Origin: Mesobacillus boroniphilus
GTDB taxonomy: Bacteria > Bacillota > Bacilli > Bacillales > Cytobacillaceae
DNA: 64,000 nucleotides
NCBI RefSeq assembly: GCF_018424685.1
Contig: NZ_QTKX01000001.1
Span: 1,054,001 to 1,118,000, forward strand
Direction: 5' to 3'
Positions 26,922 through 35,742 of the stretch are shown here, piece by piece. The notes beneath the pieces are model-generated. The model was not told the origin of the DNA, searched no databases, and worked only from the letters and a program-made list of their open reading frames with translations. Within the stretch, counting starts at the first letter, position 1; each line of letters begins with the position of its first letter. Made by a program: the position numbers and the translations under genes.

Positions 26922-27530
26922 ATGCTTCATTTATATGTAATCAGACATGGCGAAACAGAATGGAATAAAGAAAAAAGAAGCCAGGGCCGCCTGGACTCTT
27001 CACTTACTGATAAAGGGAAAGAAGATGCCCGCTCACTGGGAGCCAGGCTACAGGACACGGAGTTCCGCCAGATTATTTCATCTCCAAGCGGAAGAACATT
27101 GGAAACAGCCAGGCTGGTAAAAGGGGAACGGACGATTCCCATTTTAACCGACGAAAGACTAATGGAAATCGACTTGGGAGCGTGGCAGGGAAAAACAGAG
27201 AACGAAATTAAATCCCTGTACCCCGAAGAATTCGACGCATACTGGAACGAGCCTGAAGTCTATAAAAGCGTTGGAGGGGAAACCTTATTACAGGTACAGC
27301 AAAGGCTGCTAGTGTTTTTTGAGAATCTGGAGAAGACCGTGACAGATGGCAATGTCCTGATTGTTACACATGGCGTTGTGATTAAAACTTTATACTTGTT
27401 GTGTCGGGATTCCTCCTTAAAACACTTATGGGAGCCGCCATTCATCCACGGTACAAGCTTAACGATTGTAACCCTGGATTCCGGAAAAAAAGAGCTTCTT
27501 CTTGAAGCCTGTGTTTCGCATTGTTCCTGA
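26922..27530 (+). CDS. cobC: Alpha-ribazole phosphatase-like histidine phosphatase (second copy)
   Basis: 202 aa, phosphoglycerate mutase superfamily with canonical RHGETEWN at residues 8-15 and THGVVIKTL. It starts 3 bp after cblS and closes the operon. Probably the CobC phosphatase acting on alpha-ribazole-P or cobalamin-P; why two are kept is unclear. Confidence 0.8.
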   Translation: MLHLYVIRHGETEWNKEKRSQGRLDSSLTDKGKEDARSLGARLQDTEFRQIISSPSGRTLETARLVKGERTIPILTDERLMEIDLGAWQGKTENEIKSLYPEEFDAYWNEPEVYKSVGGETLLQVQQRLLVFFENLEKTVTDGNVLIVTHGVVIKTLYLLCRDSSLKHLWEPPFIHGTSLTIVTLDSGKKELLLEACVSHCS

Positions 27531-27648
27531 TTACAAAATGTACATAGACCATTAGAAATAATTCGCATGAAATTCATTGTATATTGGTACCCATAAAAAT
27601 GATTCCTTTTCTTAACGATATGGGAGTAAAAGAAAAAGAGGTGGACCA

Positions 27649-27960
27649 ATGAATGACCGATTAAGAAGTGACTTAATCCAATATCAAAAAGCACATCAAA
27701 ATAAATGGAACCAGTTACTTCACTACTTGGCTTTTTTGTTCGCTTTTATTGCCTGGCTATTCTTGCTCATAAATATATATTTAACTATTATCTTTGCTGT
27801 AATCCATTATGTTTTCTCATGGGTAGGCCACTTTTATTTTGAAAAAAATAAGCCTGCTTCATTTAAACATCCTTTAATAGGGTTTTATGCGGGGTTTATT
27901 TGGTTTTTTATGAGAAATTTTGAACTTATTACAGGAAAGAAGGTATTACCAAGAAATTAA
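27649..27960 (+). CDS. Mpo1/DUF962-like small membrane protein
   Basis: 103 aa. Two to three membrane helices and the family pattern H...N.. LHYLAFL and SWVGHFYFEKNKPASFKHP with conserved histidines. In yeast, Mpo1 is an iron-dependent dioxygenase of 2-hydroxy fatty acids; the bacterial role is unknown. ATG after AAAGAGGTGG. Monocistronic. Confidence 0.75.
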   Translation: MNDRLRSDLIQYQKAHQNKWNQLLHYLAFLFAFIAWLFLLINIYLTIIFAVIHYVFSWVGHFYFEKNKPASFKHPLIGFYAGFIWFFMRNFELITGKKVLPRN

Positions 27961-27998
27961 ATAGTAAAAAAGGAAAATGAAACTTTATAATTACAAAA

Positions 27999-28027
27999 GG
28001 TCTCATCAGATATAATCTGTTGAGACC
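27999..28027 (-). terminator. Hairpin after minus-strand Nudix gene
   Basis: 13-bp stem with one mismatch (GGTCTCATCAGAT/ATCTGTTGAGACC). On the minus strand it is followed by TTTTGTAATT; weak but plausible terminator. Confidence 0.45.
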
Positions 28028-28102
28028 AGCCGCTGTTGCCATCGTTTTTTCCACAGACTAACAGATAATTAATCATTAACTGAAGAGCTGCTCACCAGTG
28101 CT

Positions 28103-28624
28103 CTAAATACATTCCTTATTCAACATGTCCTCTAATTGTCTTAATACAAATGTCTCTCGCTTCAACCAGCTGTTTTGCTCATATCTTTCAATTAATTTTT
28201 CATTTTGATTAATGGCATCCTCCAGTGAAACCCATTTTGGAGTGAAATCTAGTATCGCCTCGTATTCATCCAATTGTTGAGCGAGTTTTTCTTCTGTTGC
28301 CAATTTACAAAGGTAATAGTGTGAAGTCATTTGAAAAACTGCATTGGTAATATACTCGTCCATTCTTCTTTCAATGACTGTGCCGAACTTGTTATTGACA
28401 ATACAATGAATATAACCGGTTTCTTCTCTCACTTCTCGTTTTAGACATTCCTCATGGCTTTCGTTTATTTCTAATCCACCTCCGGGAAATTTAAAATCTC
28501 CTCTATTGGATTGAACTAGCAGAATACGGTTATTAGCCATAATGATTGCTCTGACTGCTATTCTCTCAATGGTTCTCTCAAAGTTTTTTTGTATCGGTTC
28601 GTCTACTATCATATTAAAATTCAT
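28103..28624 (-). CDS. Nudix hydrolase
   Basis: 173 aa. Nudix box GGGLEINESHEECLKREV followed by REETGY at about residues 47-70, complete and canonical. Hydrolyses a nucleoside-diphosphate-linked substrate that cannot be named from sequence. ATG at 28624 with AAAAGGTG upstream. Monocistronic, convergent with the Mpo1-like gene. Confidence 0.85.
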   Translation of the reverse strand: MNFNMIVDEPIQKNFERTIERIAVRAIIMANNRILLVQSNRGDFKFPGGGLEINESHEECLKREVREETGYIHCIVNNKFGTVIERRMDEYITNAVFQMTSHYYLCKLATEEKLAQQLDEYEAILDFTPKWVSLEDAINQNEKLIERYEQNSWLKRETFVLRQLEDMLNKECI

Positions 28625-28847
28625 GTTTTACACCTTTTCACAATTTAGGATTTTAGATTGTTAATGGCTACAGACACCAGTTGGAGGACATTATTAATAT
28701 CAATACGGGAAAAATAAGATTTCATTCGTGATCTACCTATAATAGTTAAATGTTTCCAATATTAGAATATCATATTTAACTCTTGTATGTATTTAACTTT
28801 TAGCCCCTTTATCCTCTGTTTGTGGTAAGTATTTTTTACCTTATTCT

Positions 28848-28885
28848 TTGCGCAAAATTTAAATGTCTGATACGATTTAATCGTA
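28848..28885 (+). promoter_or_regulatory. Promoter with OhrR-like operator
   Basis: -35 TTGCGC (28848-28853), 17-bp spacer, -10 TACGAT (28871-28876). The -10 is half of the palindrome TACGATTTAATCGTA (28871-28885), close to the B. subtilis OhrR site TACAATTAAATTGTA. An OhrR-type gene lies in the same operon. Confidence 0.65.
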
Positions 28886-28921
28886 CACGATATATTTAAA
28901 ATTCTGAGGAGGAAACTATAA

Positions 28922-29398
28922 ATGAAAACTGTTTACGATTTTACAGTGAAGAAGACAAATGGCCAGGAGCAATCTTTAAGTGATTATGAAGGAAAACCAA
29001 TGTTGATTGTCAATACTGCTAGTAAGTGCGGTTTGACTCCTCAATTTAAAGGGCTTCAAGAACTGTATGATCAATATCAGGAGCGAGGATTGGAGATTCT
29101 GGGATTCCCTTGCGGACAGTTCAACAATCAGGAGTATGAAAATATTGATGAGACGACTGAGTTTTGCCAGTTGAATTATGGTGTGTCTTTCCCGATGTTT
29201 GCGAAAATTAATGTGAACGGTGCAGAAGCAGATCCTCTTTTTACATTCTTGAAAGAACAAAAAGGGGGACTCCTTACGAAGGATATAAAGTGGAATTTCA
29301 CGAAGTTCCTTGTTGATGGCAATGGGCAGGTGGTTAAGCGTTATGCTCCGACTACTGAGCCAGAAAAAATCAAGATTGATCTTGATCAATTACTATAA
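28922..29398 (+). CDS. bsaA: Glutathione peroxidase-like thiol peroxidase
   Basis: 158 aa, the bacterial GPx length. Peroxidatic cysteine in NTASKCGLT (residue 36), GFPCGQFNNQE with the second cysteine and glutamine, and the WNFTKFL motif. Reduces organic hydroperoxides, probably with thioredoxin. GAGGAGG before the ATG. Followed after 12 bp by a peroxide-sensing regulator. Confidence 0.92.
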   Translation: MKTVYDFTVKKTNGQEQSLSDYEGKPMLIVNTASKCGLTPQFKGLQELYDQYQERGLEILGFPCGQFNNQEYENIDETTEFCQLNYGVSFPMFAKINVNGAEADPLFTFLKEQKGGLLTKDIKWNFTKFLVDGNGQVVKRYAPTTEPEKIKIDLDQLL

Positions 29399-29410
29399 GC
29401 ATTGTGAAGG

Positions 29411-29860
29411 ATGAGTCACTTGGACGATTTTTTAACGTTGGAAAACCAGCTGTGTTTTGCTGTCTATGATGCAGGAAGCCAGTTTAACAAACTGTATACA
29501 AAAGCACTCGATGGCTTCGGGTTGACCTATCCGCAATATTTGGTCCTGTTAGCGTTGTGGGAGAAGGATGGGCTTTCTGCTAAAGAGCTAGGCGAAAGGC
29601 TGAACCTCGGCACGGGAACCTTAACCCCGATGATCAAGAGAATGGAAGCCAATGGGTGGCTGAAGCGGGAGCGTTCGACTGTAGATGAAAGGAAAGTCTG
29701 TATTAGCCTTCTTCCCAAAGCCTTAAAACAAAAAGAAGCAATTGTGCAAAAAATTGCCACAGAATTGAAGCTCTGCAATATTGAATATGAAGAGTACGAG
29801 CAATTGATGAAACAGTTAAGCATATTGCGGAAAAAAATGAATGCTTATAACCGGTTATAA
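29411..29860 (+). CDS. ohrR: OhrR-type MarR regulator (organic peroxide sensor)
   Basis: 149 aa, MarR winged helix (SAKELGERLNLGTGTLTPMIKRMEANGWLKRERSTVDERKV is the DNA-binding core). LENQLCFAVY places the sensing cysteine at residue 15, as in B. subtilis OhrR. Start either ATG 29411 or TTG 29420 (better spacing from AAGGATGA). Likely represses its own operon, with glutathione peroxidase in the place normally taken by OhrA. Confidence 0.85.
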   Translation: MSHLDDFLTLENQLCFAVYDAGSQFNKLYTKALDGFGLTYPQYLVLLALWEKDGLSAKELGERLNLGTGTLTPMIKRMEANGWLKRERSTVDERKVCISLLPKALKQKEAIVQKIATELKLCNIEYEEYEQLMKQLSILRKKMNAYNRL

Positions 29861-29900
29861 GAAGTGCATGGAAGACACAAACACCATCAGAGTGTCAAGA

Positions 29901-29946
29901 AAAAGAGCAGTATTTAAACGTACAAAACGTTAAATACTGCTCTTTT
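29901..29946 (+). terminator. Terminator of bsaA-ohrR
   Basis: Perfect 16-bp stem AAAAGAGCAGTATTTA/TAAATACTGCTCTTTT with a 14-nt loop. Confidence 0.85.
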
Positions 29947-30001
29947 CGTATACAAATAATCATACTTTACCCGTTTGGTTGTTCGCCGGAAATTAAAGCC
30001 C

Positions 30002-30947
30002 ATGCGGAAACTGGTTAAGGCGTATCGTTTCATTAACATCAAGAGCATATACAAGCAGCTTTTTACATAGCCTAACAGGATCAACCAGTGGCTGGCTGGG
30101 GAAGTACCAGAGGAGTGGCCTGATATTTGTTTATCAACTGAAAAAATGGTGGACGAAGGGAAACTTTTTTATGAAGATGCTACTCCGTTTCTGATTATGA
30201 AGAGCTAATTCTAGACTTTCAGACGAACAATTCGATTAATCACATCGTGATTGATGAGGCACAGGATTACTCACCTTTTCAATTCAAATTTTTGAAGCGT
30301 TTGTTTCCAGCGGCAAGGATGACTGTGCTGGGCGACTTTAATCAGGCGATCTTTGCCCATGCCAGCGAAACGGGTGATTTTCACACACTTACAAGTCCGT
30401 ACGGACCAAATGAAACAGAAGTGATCAACATTGCACGGAGCGCTACCGGTCCACAAAACCGATCATCGAATTTACTAGAGGGCTCGCTGCTAATGGAGAA
30501 GGGATTATCCCTTTTGAACGCGAGGGCGAACTTCCAGTGCTGACGCAATTGGCAGATCACCAAGTACTCCACAGCTTCATTGCCTTCAAAGTCGCGGAAT
30601 TGCGAGGTCATGGTTACCGTAGTATTGCAATCATTTGTAAATCTGCTGAGGAAAGTTTAAGAGCATACAAGTCGCTGTCCGGCATTGATGGAATTAAACT
30701 CATAAAGAGCGGTTCGATTGAATATGAACAAGGGGTAGTGGTGATTCCATCGTATCTGTCCAAAGGGATCGAATTTGATGGAGTCATCATTTATGATGCA
30801 TCGGAGGATGTATATGGAGATGAGAGCCTGAGAAGGGTTTTCTATACTGCCTGCACCAGAGCAATGCATCAGTTACAGCTATACAGCGTAGGAGAACCCA
30901 GCCCGTTTTTGCGAGATGTTTTGCGGGAAGAACTCATCCAGGACTAA
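30002..30947 (+). pseudogene. helD: Decayed HelD-type helicase, C-terminal part
   Basis: The remains of a UvrD-like superfamily 1 helicase best matching HelD, the RNA-polymerase recycling ATPase: KAYRFINIKSIYKQLFT, then HIVIDEAQDYSPFQFKFLKR, LGDFNQAIFAH, and in the next frame GYRSIAIICKS, QGVVVIPSYLSKGIEFDGVI and RRVFYTACTRAMHQL. About 315 residues remain of about 775. Defects: N-terminal region missing, in-frame TAG at 30068-30070, frameshifts near 30195 and 30440. Not functional. Confidence 0.8.
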
Positions 30948-31097
30948 TATAGCGAGGGGAGGTACACTTTTTACAGACAAAAGAAATTCTATTGCGTTCT
31001 CATGGACTGAGATGGTGATTATTGATCACCATCTATTTATCTAAAGGAAAATGTTCCCTCAACCTTTGATTGTGCTAAAATAAGAATATATGTTCGT

Positions 31098-31697
31098 GTG
31101 TCGGGGGTGCCTATTCTGCTGAGAAACAAAGAAGATGTTCAAAAGTTAATCCAAAACGATGAATCAATGATGGAGATTATACGAGCTGCAAGAAAACTGG
31201 ATTTGCCTGACTGGTGGATTTGTGCTGGGTTTGTGCGCTCGAAAATCTGGGATACATTGCACGGGTTTAAGCTTCGAACTTTGACTCCTGATGTAGATGT
31301 TATTTATTTTGACTCCTCAAATATTGATGAAGACTATGAAAAGGTATTAGAGACAAAGTTGAAACGCCTATTGCCTGATATTCCATGGTCCGTTAAAAAC
31401 CAGGCAAGGATGCATGTTGTCAATCAGATTCCTCCTTATACTTCATCTGAAGATGCGATTTCCAAGTTCCCGGAGACTGCAACGGCTCTTGGTGTGAAGC
31501 TGGACAAGGAAAATCATTTGGTTCTTACTGCTCCTTGTGGAATAGACGATGCCGTTAACTTGGAATTGAAACCGACACCTTTTTTTAGCGAAACAACAGA
31601 ACGTGCTGCCATTTATGAGTCACGGTTGGTTAAAAAGAATTGGAAAGAGATTTGGCCACTGATCAAGGTCCATCACATCAGGAATTATACAGAATGA
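31098..31697 (+). CDS. Nucleotidyltransferase family protein (COG3575-like)
   Basis: 199 aa. Motifs WWICAGFVRSKIWD, TPDVDVIYFD (paired aspartates) and WSVKNQARMH define a small family of predicted nucleotidyltransferases. Target unknown. Start uncertain; GTG at 31098 or 31107, neither with a strong ribosome site. A 10-bp hairpin (31010-31034) lies in the leader. Confidence 0.7.
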   Translation: MSGVPILLRNKEDVQKLIQNDESMMEIIRAARKLDLPDWWICAGFVRSKIWDTLHGFKLRTLTPDVDVIYFDSSNIDEDYEKVLETKLKRLLPDIPWSVKNQARMHVVNQIPPYTSSEDAISKFPETATALGVKLDKENHLVLTAPCGIDDAVNLELKPTPFFSETTERAAIYESRLVKKNWKEIWPLIKVHHIRNYTE

Positions 31698-31739
31698 TGC
31701 ATTTATTTTGACCGACAAAGAAAAATGCTAGCCTATTCT

Positions 31740-32534
31740 TTAAAACCCCATCTCCATTAGCTCGCTGAAATAAATCTCCTGAAACTTTTTATTGAGAATT
31801 CCAGTGTAGTAGGCTGCGGGATTTTTCACCTGCACAGTTGATTTCATTTTACGGACTAGCTGCCTGAAAGAATCGAGGGAGACGGACAGAATGGTATCTG
31901 TCTCGTTCTCCTGGTTGTTCTTATAAGCTGCGATTTTTGTCATTCTCCAGAATTCTTCGATAGCCTTTGCACTTGGGAAGAAGTATTTTGCCAATTCGAT
32001 AAAGGATTTTGGGATTCTGTCGCTTACGAATAGATGCTCTTCTGTTGGCATGGTGATTTTTTGACGGTCGGCAGTTTCTTCACGTTTATTATTAATAATA
32101 GTTTTAGTTTTAGAAGGAATGATAGTTTTATTATGGTGGTTCATTTTTTCCTTCCTGGGTGGTTCACCGTTGGGAAAACGATTGAAAACATAGAGATTAC
32201 TGGATTGTGAACCGTTATTACGTTCAGTTTCATACACAGTAAAAATTCCGAGATTGCTAGCTTTGATGATCATTCTTTTGAAAGTGGAACGGGAAATGCC
32301 AAGTTCGTTGTATTCTTCATGGATAGCCTTTAGCACGGTCCCGATTTTCGCATTGCTTACACCCGGGATTTTGGCCGCAAATCTGGCTAGCCTCTTAAGT
32401 CCTACTAATTCTCCCTTAGAAAAATCATGCTTGAATACAGCCAGCCACATCTCCAAATGGTGATTGAATTCCTTCAGCGAACAGAACTGCGAATATTTTT
32501 CAAAACCTTCAATGACCCCTGATTTAATTGTCAT
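31740..32534 (-). CDS. Winged-helix protein of replication/phage type, unknown role
   Basis: 264 aa, basic. An N-terminal helix-turn-helix region (KIGTVLKAIHEEYNELGISRSTFKRMI) is followed by the wing-like IFTVYETERNN, then a Ser/Lys/Asn linker and a second helical domain. The layout resembles phage or plasmid replication-initiation-type proteins kept on Bacillus chromosomes, but I recognise no named family. ATG at 32534 preceded by AAAGGGCGG at a long spacing. Confidence 0.6.
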   Translation of the reverse strand: MTIKSGVIEGFEKYSQFCSLKEFNHHLEMWLAVFKHDFSKGELVGLKRLARFAAKIPGVSNAKIGTVLKAIHEEYNELGISRSTFKRMIIKASNLGIFTVYETERNNGSQSSNLYVFNRFPNGEPPRKEKMNHHNKTIIPSKTKTIINNKREETADRQKITMPTEEHLFVSDRIPKSFIELAKYFFPSAKAIEEFWRMTKIAAYKNNQENETDTILSVSLDSFRQLVRKMKSTVQVKNPAAYYTGILNKKFQEIYFSELMEMGF

Positions 32535-32730
32535 TATTTTGCACCGCCCTTTCACTGTCTATATATCGATGAACAGGCGAAAAGGACAGGGTGGGGAGGG
32601 GATTATTTTGTCTGAATTGTGACAAATTTGGTGCTAGGATTGTGGATTAAGTATATGAAAAGAGAATCTATGTTTTCAAAATATACATATGGTAAAATTA
32701 GGTTATTAATTGTTGGGAAGTGGTGCTGAT

Positions 32731-33546
32731 TTGGAATTGATAACTCTTAACCTATTATTTATAGCCTTTTTTATTTTCATCATCCATTCAATTGAAACCC
32801 TTGCTTATGCAGTTAGATTGTCAGGAGCTAGAGTTAAAATGATTGCGTCGGCTTTATCGCTTTTTAACATTATGGTCATTGTTTCAAGACTTGCCAATAT
32901 GATGCAGCAACCGTTCACAGGCAGTCTGATCGATAATGCTCCGATAGAGAATACCTTGGAGTTTGTAGAAACTCAATTTCGCATAGTTATAGGGGCATCA
33001 ACATTGGGAACGGCTTTCGGAATGATCCTGCTGCCCACATTTATAGCTTTATTTTCGCGAGCAATCGTCTATTTATCAGAAGAGAAAGGATCCGTACCCT
33101 CTTTTATGAAACGAATTCTTTCAATAAAATACATCAAGCGCGGGTTAACACATTTGACACTGCCTAGGTTTACTTACTTAAAGGACACAAATATTAAAGA
33201 TATACCGGTAAGGCTTTTTATTGTGAATATGTTCATCACTGCCATCTACACGATCGGTGTTTTGTCTGCGCTTTTTGCGTCTCTGCTAGCGCCTGAAAGA
33301 GCTATAACCTCTACAATGGCTTCAGGCTTGATTAATGGGATTGCAACAATCCTATTGGTTATCTTTATCGATCCCAAGCTATCCGTCATGGCCGACGATG
33401 TAGTCAATCAAAGGGGAAGCTACAATAAACTGAAAAGCATGTCTCTCATGATGGTCACTTCCAGATTATTCGGCACGCTCTTAGCACAAGCACTGTTCAT
33501 TTGGGGTGCAAAGTATATTGCCTGGTTTACGAAGTTCATTGTTTAA
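32731..33546 (+). CDS. amj: Alternate lipid II flippase Amj
   Basis: About 271 aa, six or more membrane helices, matching Amj (YdaH, DUF2837): IHSIETLAYAVRLSGARV at the start and FIDPKLSVMADDVV later. Amj flips lipid II for peptidoglycan synthesis when MurJ is absent or inhibited. TTG at 32731 with AAGTGGTG upstream is preferred to the TTG at 32710. Confidence 0.85.
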   Translation: MELITLNLLFIAFFIFIIHSIETLAYAVRLSGARVKMIASALSLFNIMVIVSRLANMMQQPFTGSLIDNAPIENTLEFVETQFRIVIGASTLGTAFGMILLPTFIALFSRAIVYLSEEKGSVPSFMKRILSIKYIKRGLTHLTLPRFTYLKDTNIKDIPVRLFIVNMFITAIYTIGVLSALFASLLAPERAITSTMASGLINGIATILLVIFIDPKLSVMADDVVNQRGSYNKLKSMSLMMVTSRLFGTLLAQALFIWGAKYIAWFTKFIV

Positions 33547-33853
33547 TGCTAAGTATAAGAGGGCTGCTGAAGGAAAATCGACTACTTTTCCGAATATATC
33601 AACCACATTTAGGACTTTATTGACCAACTACACATCAAAGCTTGGGCAATACACATCGGGCTTCAACAATTACTACCACAAATTCCGCTTCAAGAATTTT
33701 AATCTGAGCATCGACATTAAGAGGATTATTAGTTCAAAATAGCTTACTTCAATTTTGCCGATTAGTTATAAAAAATTGAATTAACACTATGTTTCAGGAG
33801 AGAGACAGAAATTTAAAGATGCACTATAATAATACCCAAGGAGGTAAAAAGGA

Positions 33854-34148
33854 GTGGAAAAACAAATACTAGATATATTAATGTCAATGCAAAAAGATCT
33901 CAGCGACGTAAAAAATGATTTAGCAAAAGTTCAAAAAGATCTCAATGAAGTAAAGACGGACGTTCAAGAAGTAAAAACAACGGTTGATCGTATTGAAATG
34001 GCTCAAACTGAAGATGTAATTGCAAATCTAGAAGTGAATAAAAAGAAAACAGATTTTGAAATTTGATTATTTGAATAACAGATTAACGGAAATGGACAAG
34101 CGCGTATATGTTTTAGAAAAAAATGAATTAAATTCGTCGAAGGAGTAA
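33854..34148 (+). pseudogene. Coiled-coil gene 1, frameshifted
   Basis: GTG start with AAGGAGG eight bases upstream. The first 70 codons encode a heptad-rich coiled coil (DLSDVKNDLAKVQKDLNEVKT). Near 34060 the frame ends, but the next frame continues with FDYLNNRLTEMDKRVYVLEK and stops at 34148, completing the family's usual C-terminal helix. One base change in length separates the parts. Confidence 0.6.
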
Positions 34149-34238
34149 TTAGTGTCATTTTGCTAAATTAAAAATTTCATACAGACCATGATTCCATTGT
34201 TAATCTGGAACAAGATCAATTGAACGGGAGGGAAATCT

Positions 34239-34598
34239 ATGGATCAGATACTAAAACAAATATTGAATGAAATGAAAGTTATGCGTGCAGACGTCAGTAA
34301 TCTGAAAGACATGCGTGTAGACATCAATGAGCTGAAGGACATGCGTGCGGATATCAATGAACTGAAAAATATGCGTGAATATATGAAAGATTTAAAAGGT
34401 ATGCGTGCAGACTTAAATGATTTGAAAGAATGTCAGAAAAGACTCGAAATCGGTCAAGAAAAATTACAAAAGAATCTTATCGCTAGCCTGGGGTTGTACA
34501 CAGGCAAAATTGTTGAACATCTTGATGCTAAAACTGAAGTTTTAAACAAACGAGTCTATTAAGTAGAAACTGAGATTGAACGACTGAACAGACAGTAA
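34239..34598 (+). pseudogene. Coiled-coil gene 2, repeat-built, late stop codon
   Basis: ATG at 34239 after GGGAGGG. 107 codons to TAA at 34560-34562, then the same frame goes on for VETEIERLNRQ to a second TAA at 34598, which matches the family's C-terminal helix. Contains four tandem 10-residue units of the type LKDMRADINE (30-bp repeats at about 34300-34420). May still make a nearly full-length protein. Confidence 0.55.
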
Positions 34599-34604
34599 GG
34601 TATT

Positions 34605-34784
34605 TTAAACTGCTACTGTTTTTTTGGTTATTTTTCCAAAAACTATATGCACTTTTGTTTGAGAACTCATCTTCATTTTCTTCATACCTTCTCCGATTTT
34701 AAGTCCTCTAGATAGAATTTCCATGACCCAAAACCACAAACTCTTCTTGTACTCAACCAAATCTATACTACTTTCATCTTTCAT
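34605..34784 (-). CDS. Possible 59-aa protein
   Basis: An open frame from ATG at 34784 on the minus strand, with basic helical character (WVMEILSRGLKIGEGMKKMK) and a beta-like end. No clear ribosome site and no recognised family; may be a remnant. Low confidence. Confidence 0.25.
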   Translation of the reverse strand: MKDESSIDLVEYKKSLWFWVMEILSRGLKIGEGMKKMKMSSQTKVHIVFGKITKKTVAV

Positions 34785-34915
34785 TTCACAAGTTGGTTCA
34801 AAGTCCTTATCTTACACTATGAAAAATAGATTTCTCTTTTAACCTATACACCCCATCTGAACAGAATTTTATATGTAACCGTGTTCTAATATATTGACCA
34901 ATGAGGTGAAGCCGG

Positions 34916-35194
34916 ATGGAAGAAACTTTGAAACTAATTCAAATTGAATTAAAAGAACTGAAAGAGGGACACGACCATCTGAAAGAAGAATTCCTAGAAT
35001 TCAAAGAGGGACAGGATGGACTGAAAATAGGGTTCCTAGAACTGAAATAGGGACAAGAAGAACTGAAAGATGGACAACTTTAATTTAAAAAAGATGTTTC
35101 GATTATAAAAGATACTCTTATCAATTGGTTTGAACCATATTTTGAACACATTGAGAAGTATATAGATTTTCCTACTGTCGTTGTTCCTGAATAA
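34916..35194 (+). pseudogene. Coiled-coil gene 3, two in-frame stops
   Basis: ATG with GAGGTGA upstream. Frame of 92 codons built from repeats like ELKEGHDHLKE, interrupted by TAG at 35048-35050 and TAA about 12 codons later, then NWFEPYFEHIEKYIDF to 35194. Third paralogue-like coiled-coil gene in a row. Confidence 0.6.
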
Positions 35195-35279
35195 CTAGTT
35201 TAGTGCTGGCAGTTTGTTTTATTTTGATCATTCAGGGAATAGTGAAGAAAAGATTTATTATCTTAAGGAGGAATTCACT

Positions 35280-35483
35280 ATGCCTTATGAATCATTAAAT
35301 GAACTGCCAGATTCAGTTAAGGATAATTTGCCGCACCATGCCCAGGAGATTTTTAAGGAGGCGTTCAACTCAGCTTCAGAGCAGTATGATGAAGAAGAAA
35401 CTGCCTATAAGGTGGCTTGGAGTGCTGTTAAAAATGATTATGAAAAGAATGATGATGGTGAATGGGTAAGTAAAGAAGGTTAA
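35280..35483 (+). CDS. ChaB-family small protein
   Basis: 67 aa. ChaB domain: LPDSVKDNLPHHAQEIFKEAFNSA and ETAYKVAWSAVKNDYEKN. Function unproven despite the name (cation transport regulator). ATG at 35280 with TAAGGAGGAA upstream; a longer frame upstream has no site. Confidence 0.85.
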   Translation: MPYESLNELPDSVKDNLPHHAQEIFKEAFNSASEQYDEEETAYKVAWSAVKNDYEKNDDGEWVSKEG

Positions 35484-35539
35484 TAGAAATATCGGTTCTG
35501 AATACGATTATAAATATATATTACACTGCTTGATAGCTG

Positions 35540-35567
35540 GCCAATTCTTAATAGGATTGGCTTTTTT
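35540..35567 (+). terminator. Terminator after ChaB gene
   Basis: GCCAAT/ATTGGC stem followed by six T. Confidence 0.6.
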
Positions 35568-35742
35568 GCTATTTAAGAGTATAGAAGAAAGTTCTTAAAA
35601 TTACCTAAAAGTCAAAACAAAGGTATCACAGCATGGGTTCATTTGATTTTACGGGCAAATGGCTCAACCTTAAGCCTGCTTTTATTCAATTGTGAAAAGG
35701 GTATACATATTAAAAACCTTACAAAAGAAAGAGGGGAGATTG

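Noticed and set aside
33506..33742. 78-codon frame overlapping the end of amj
   Set aside because: Begins inside amj, has no ribosome site and no family; taken as chance.
33854..35194. Sequencing error as sole cause of the broken coiled-coil genes
   Set aside because: The lesions are of different kinds, including three substitution-type stops, which homopolymer errors do not explain, though the single frameshift in gene 1 could be an error.
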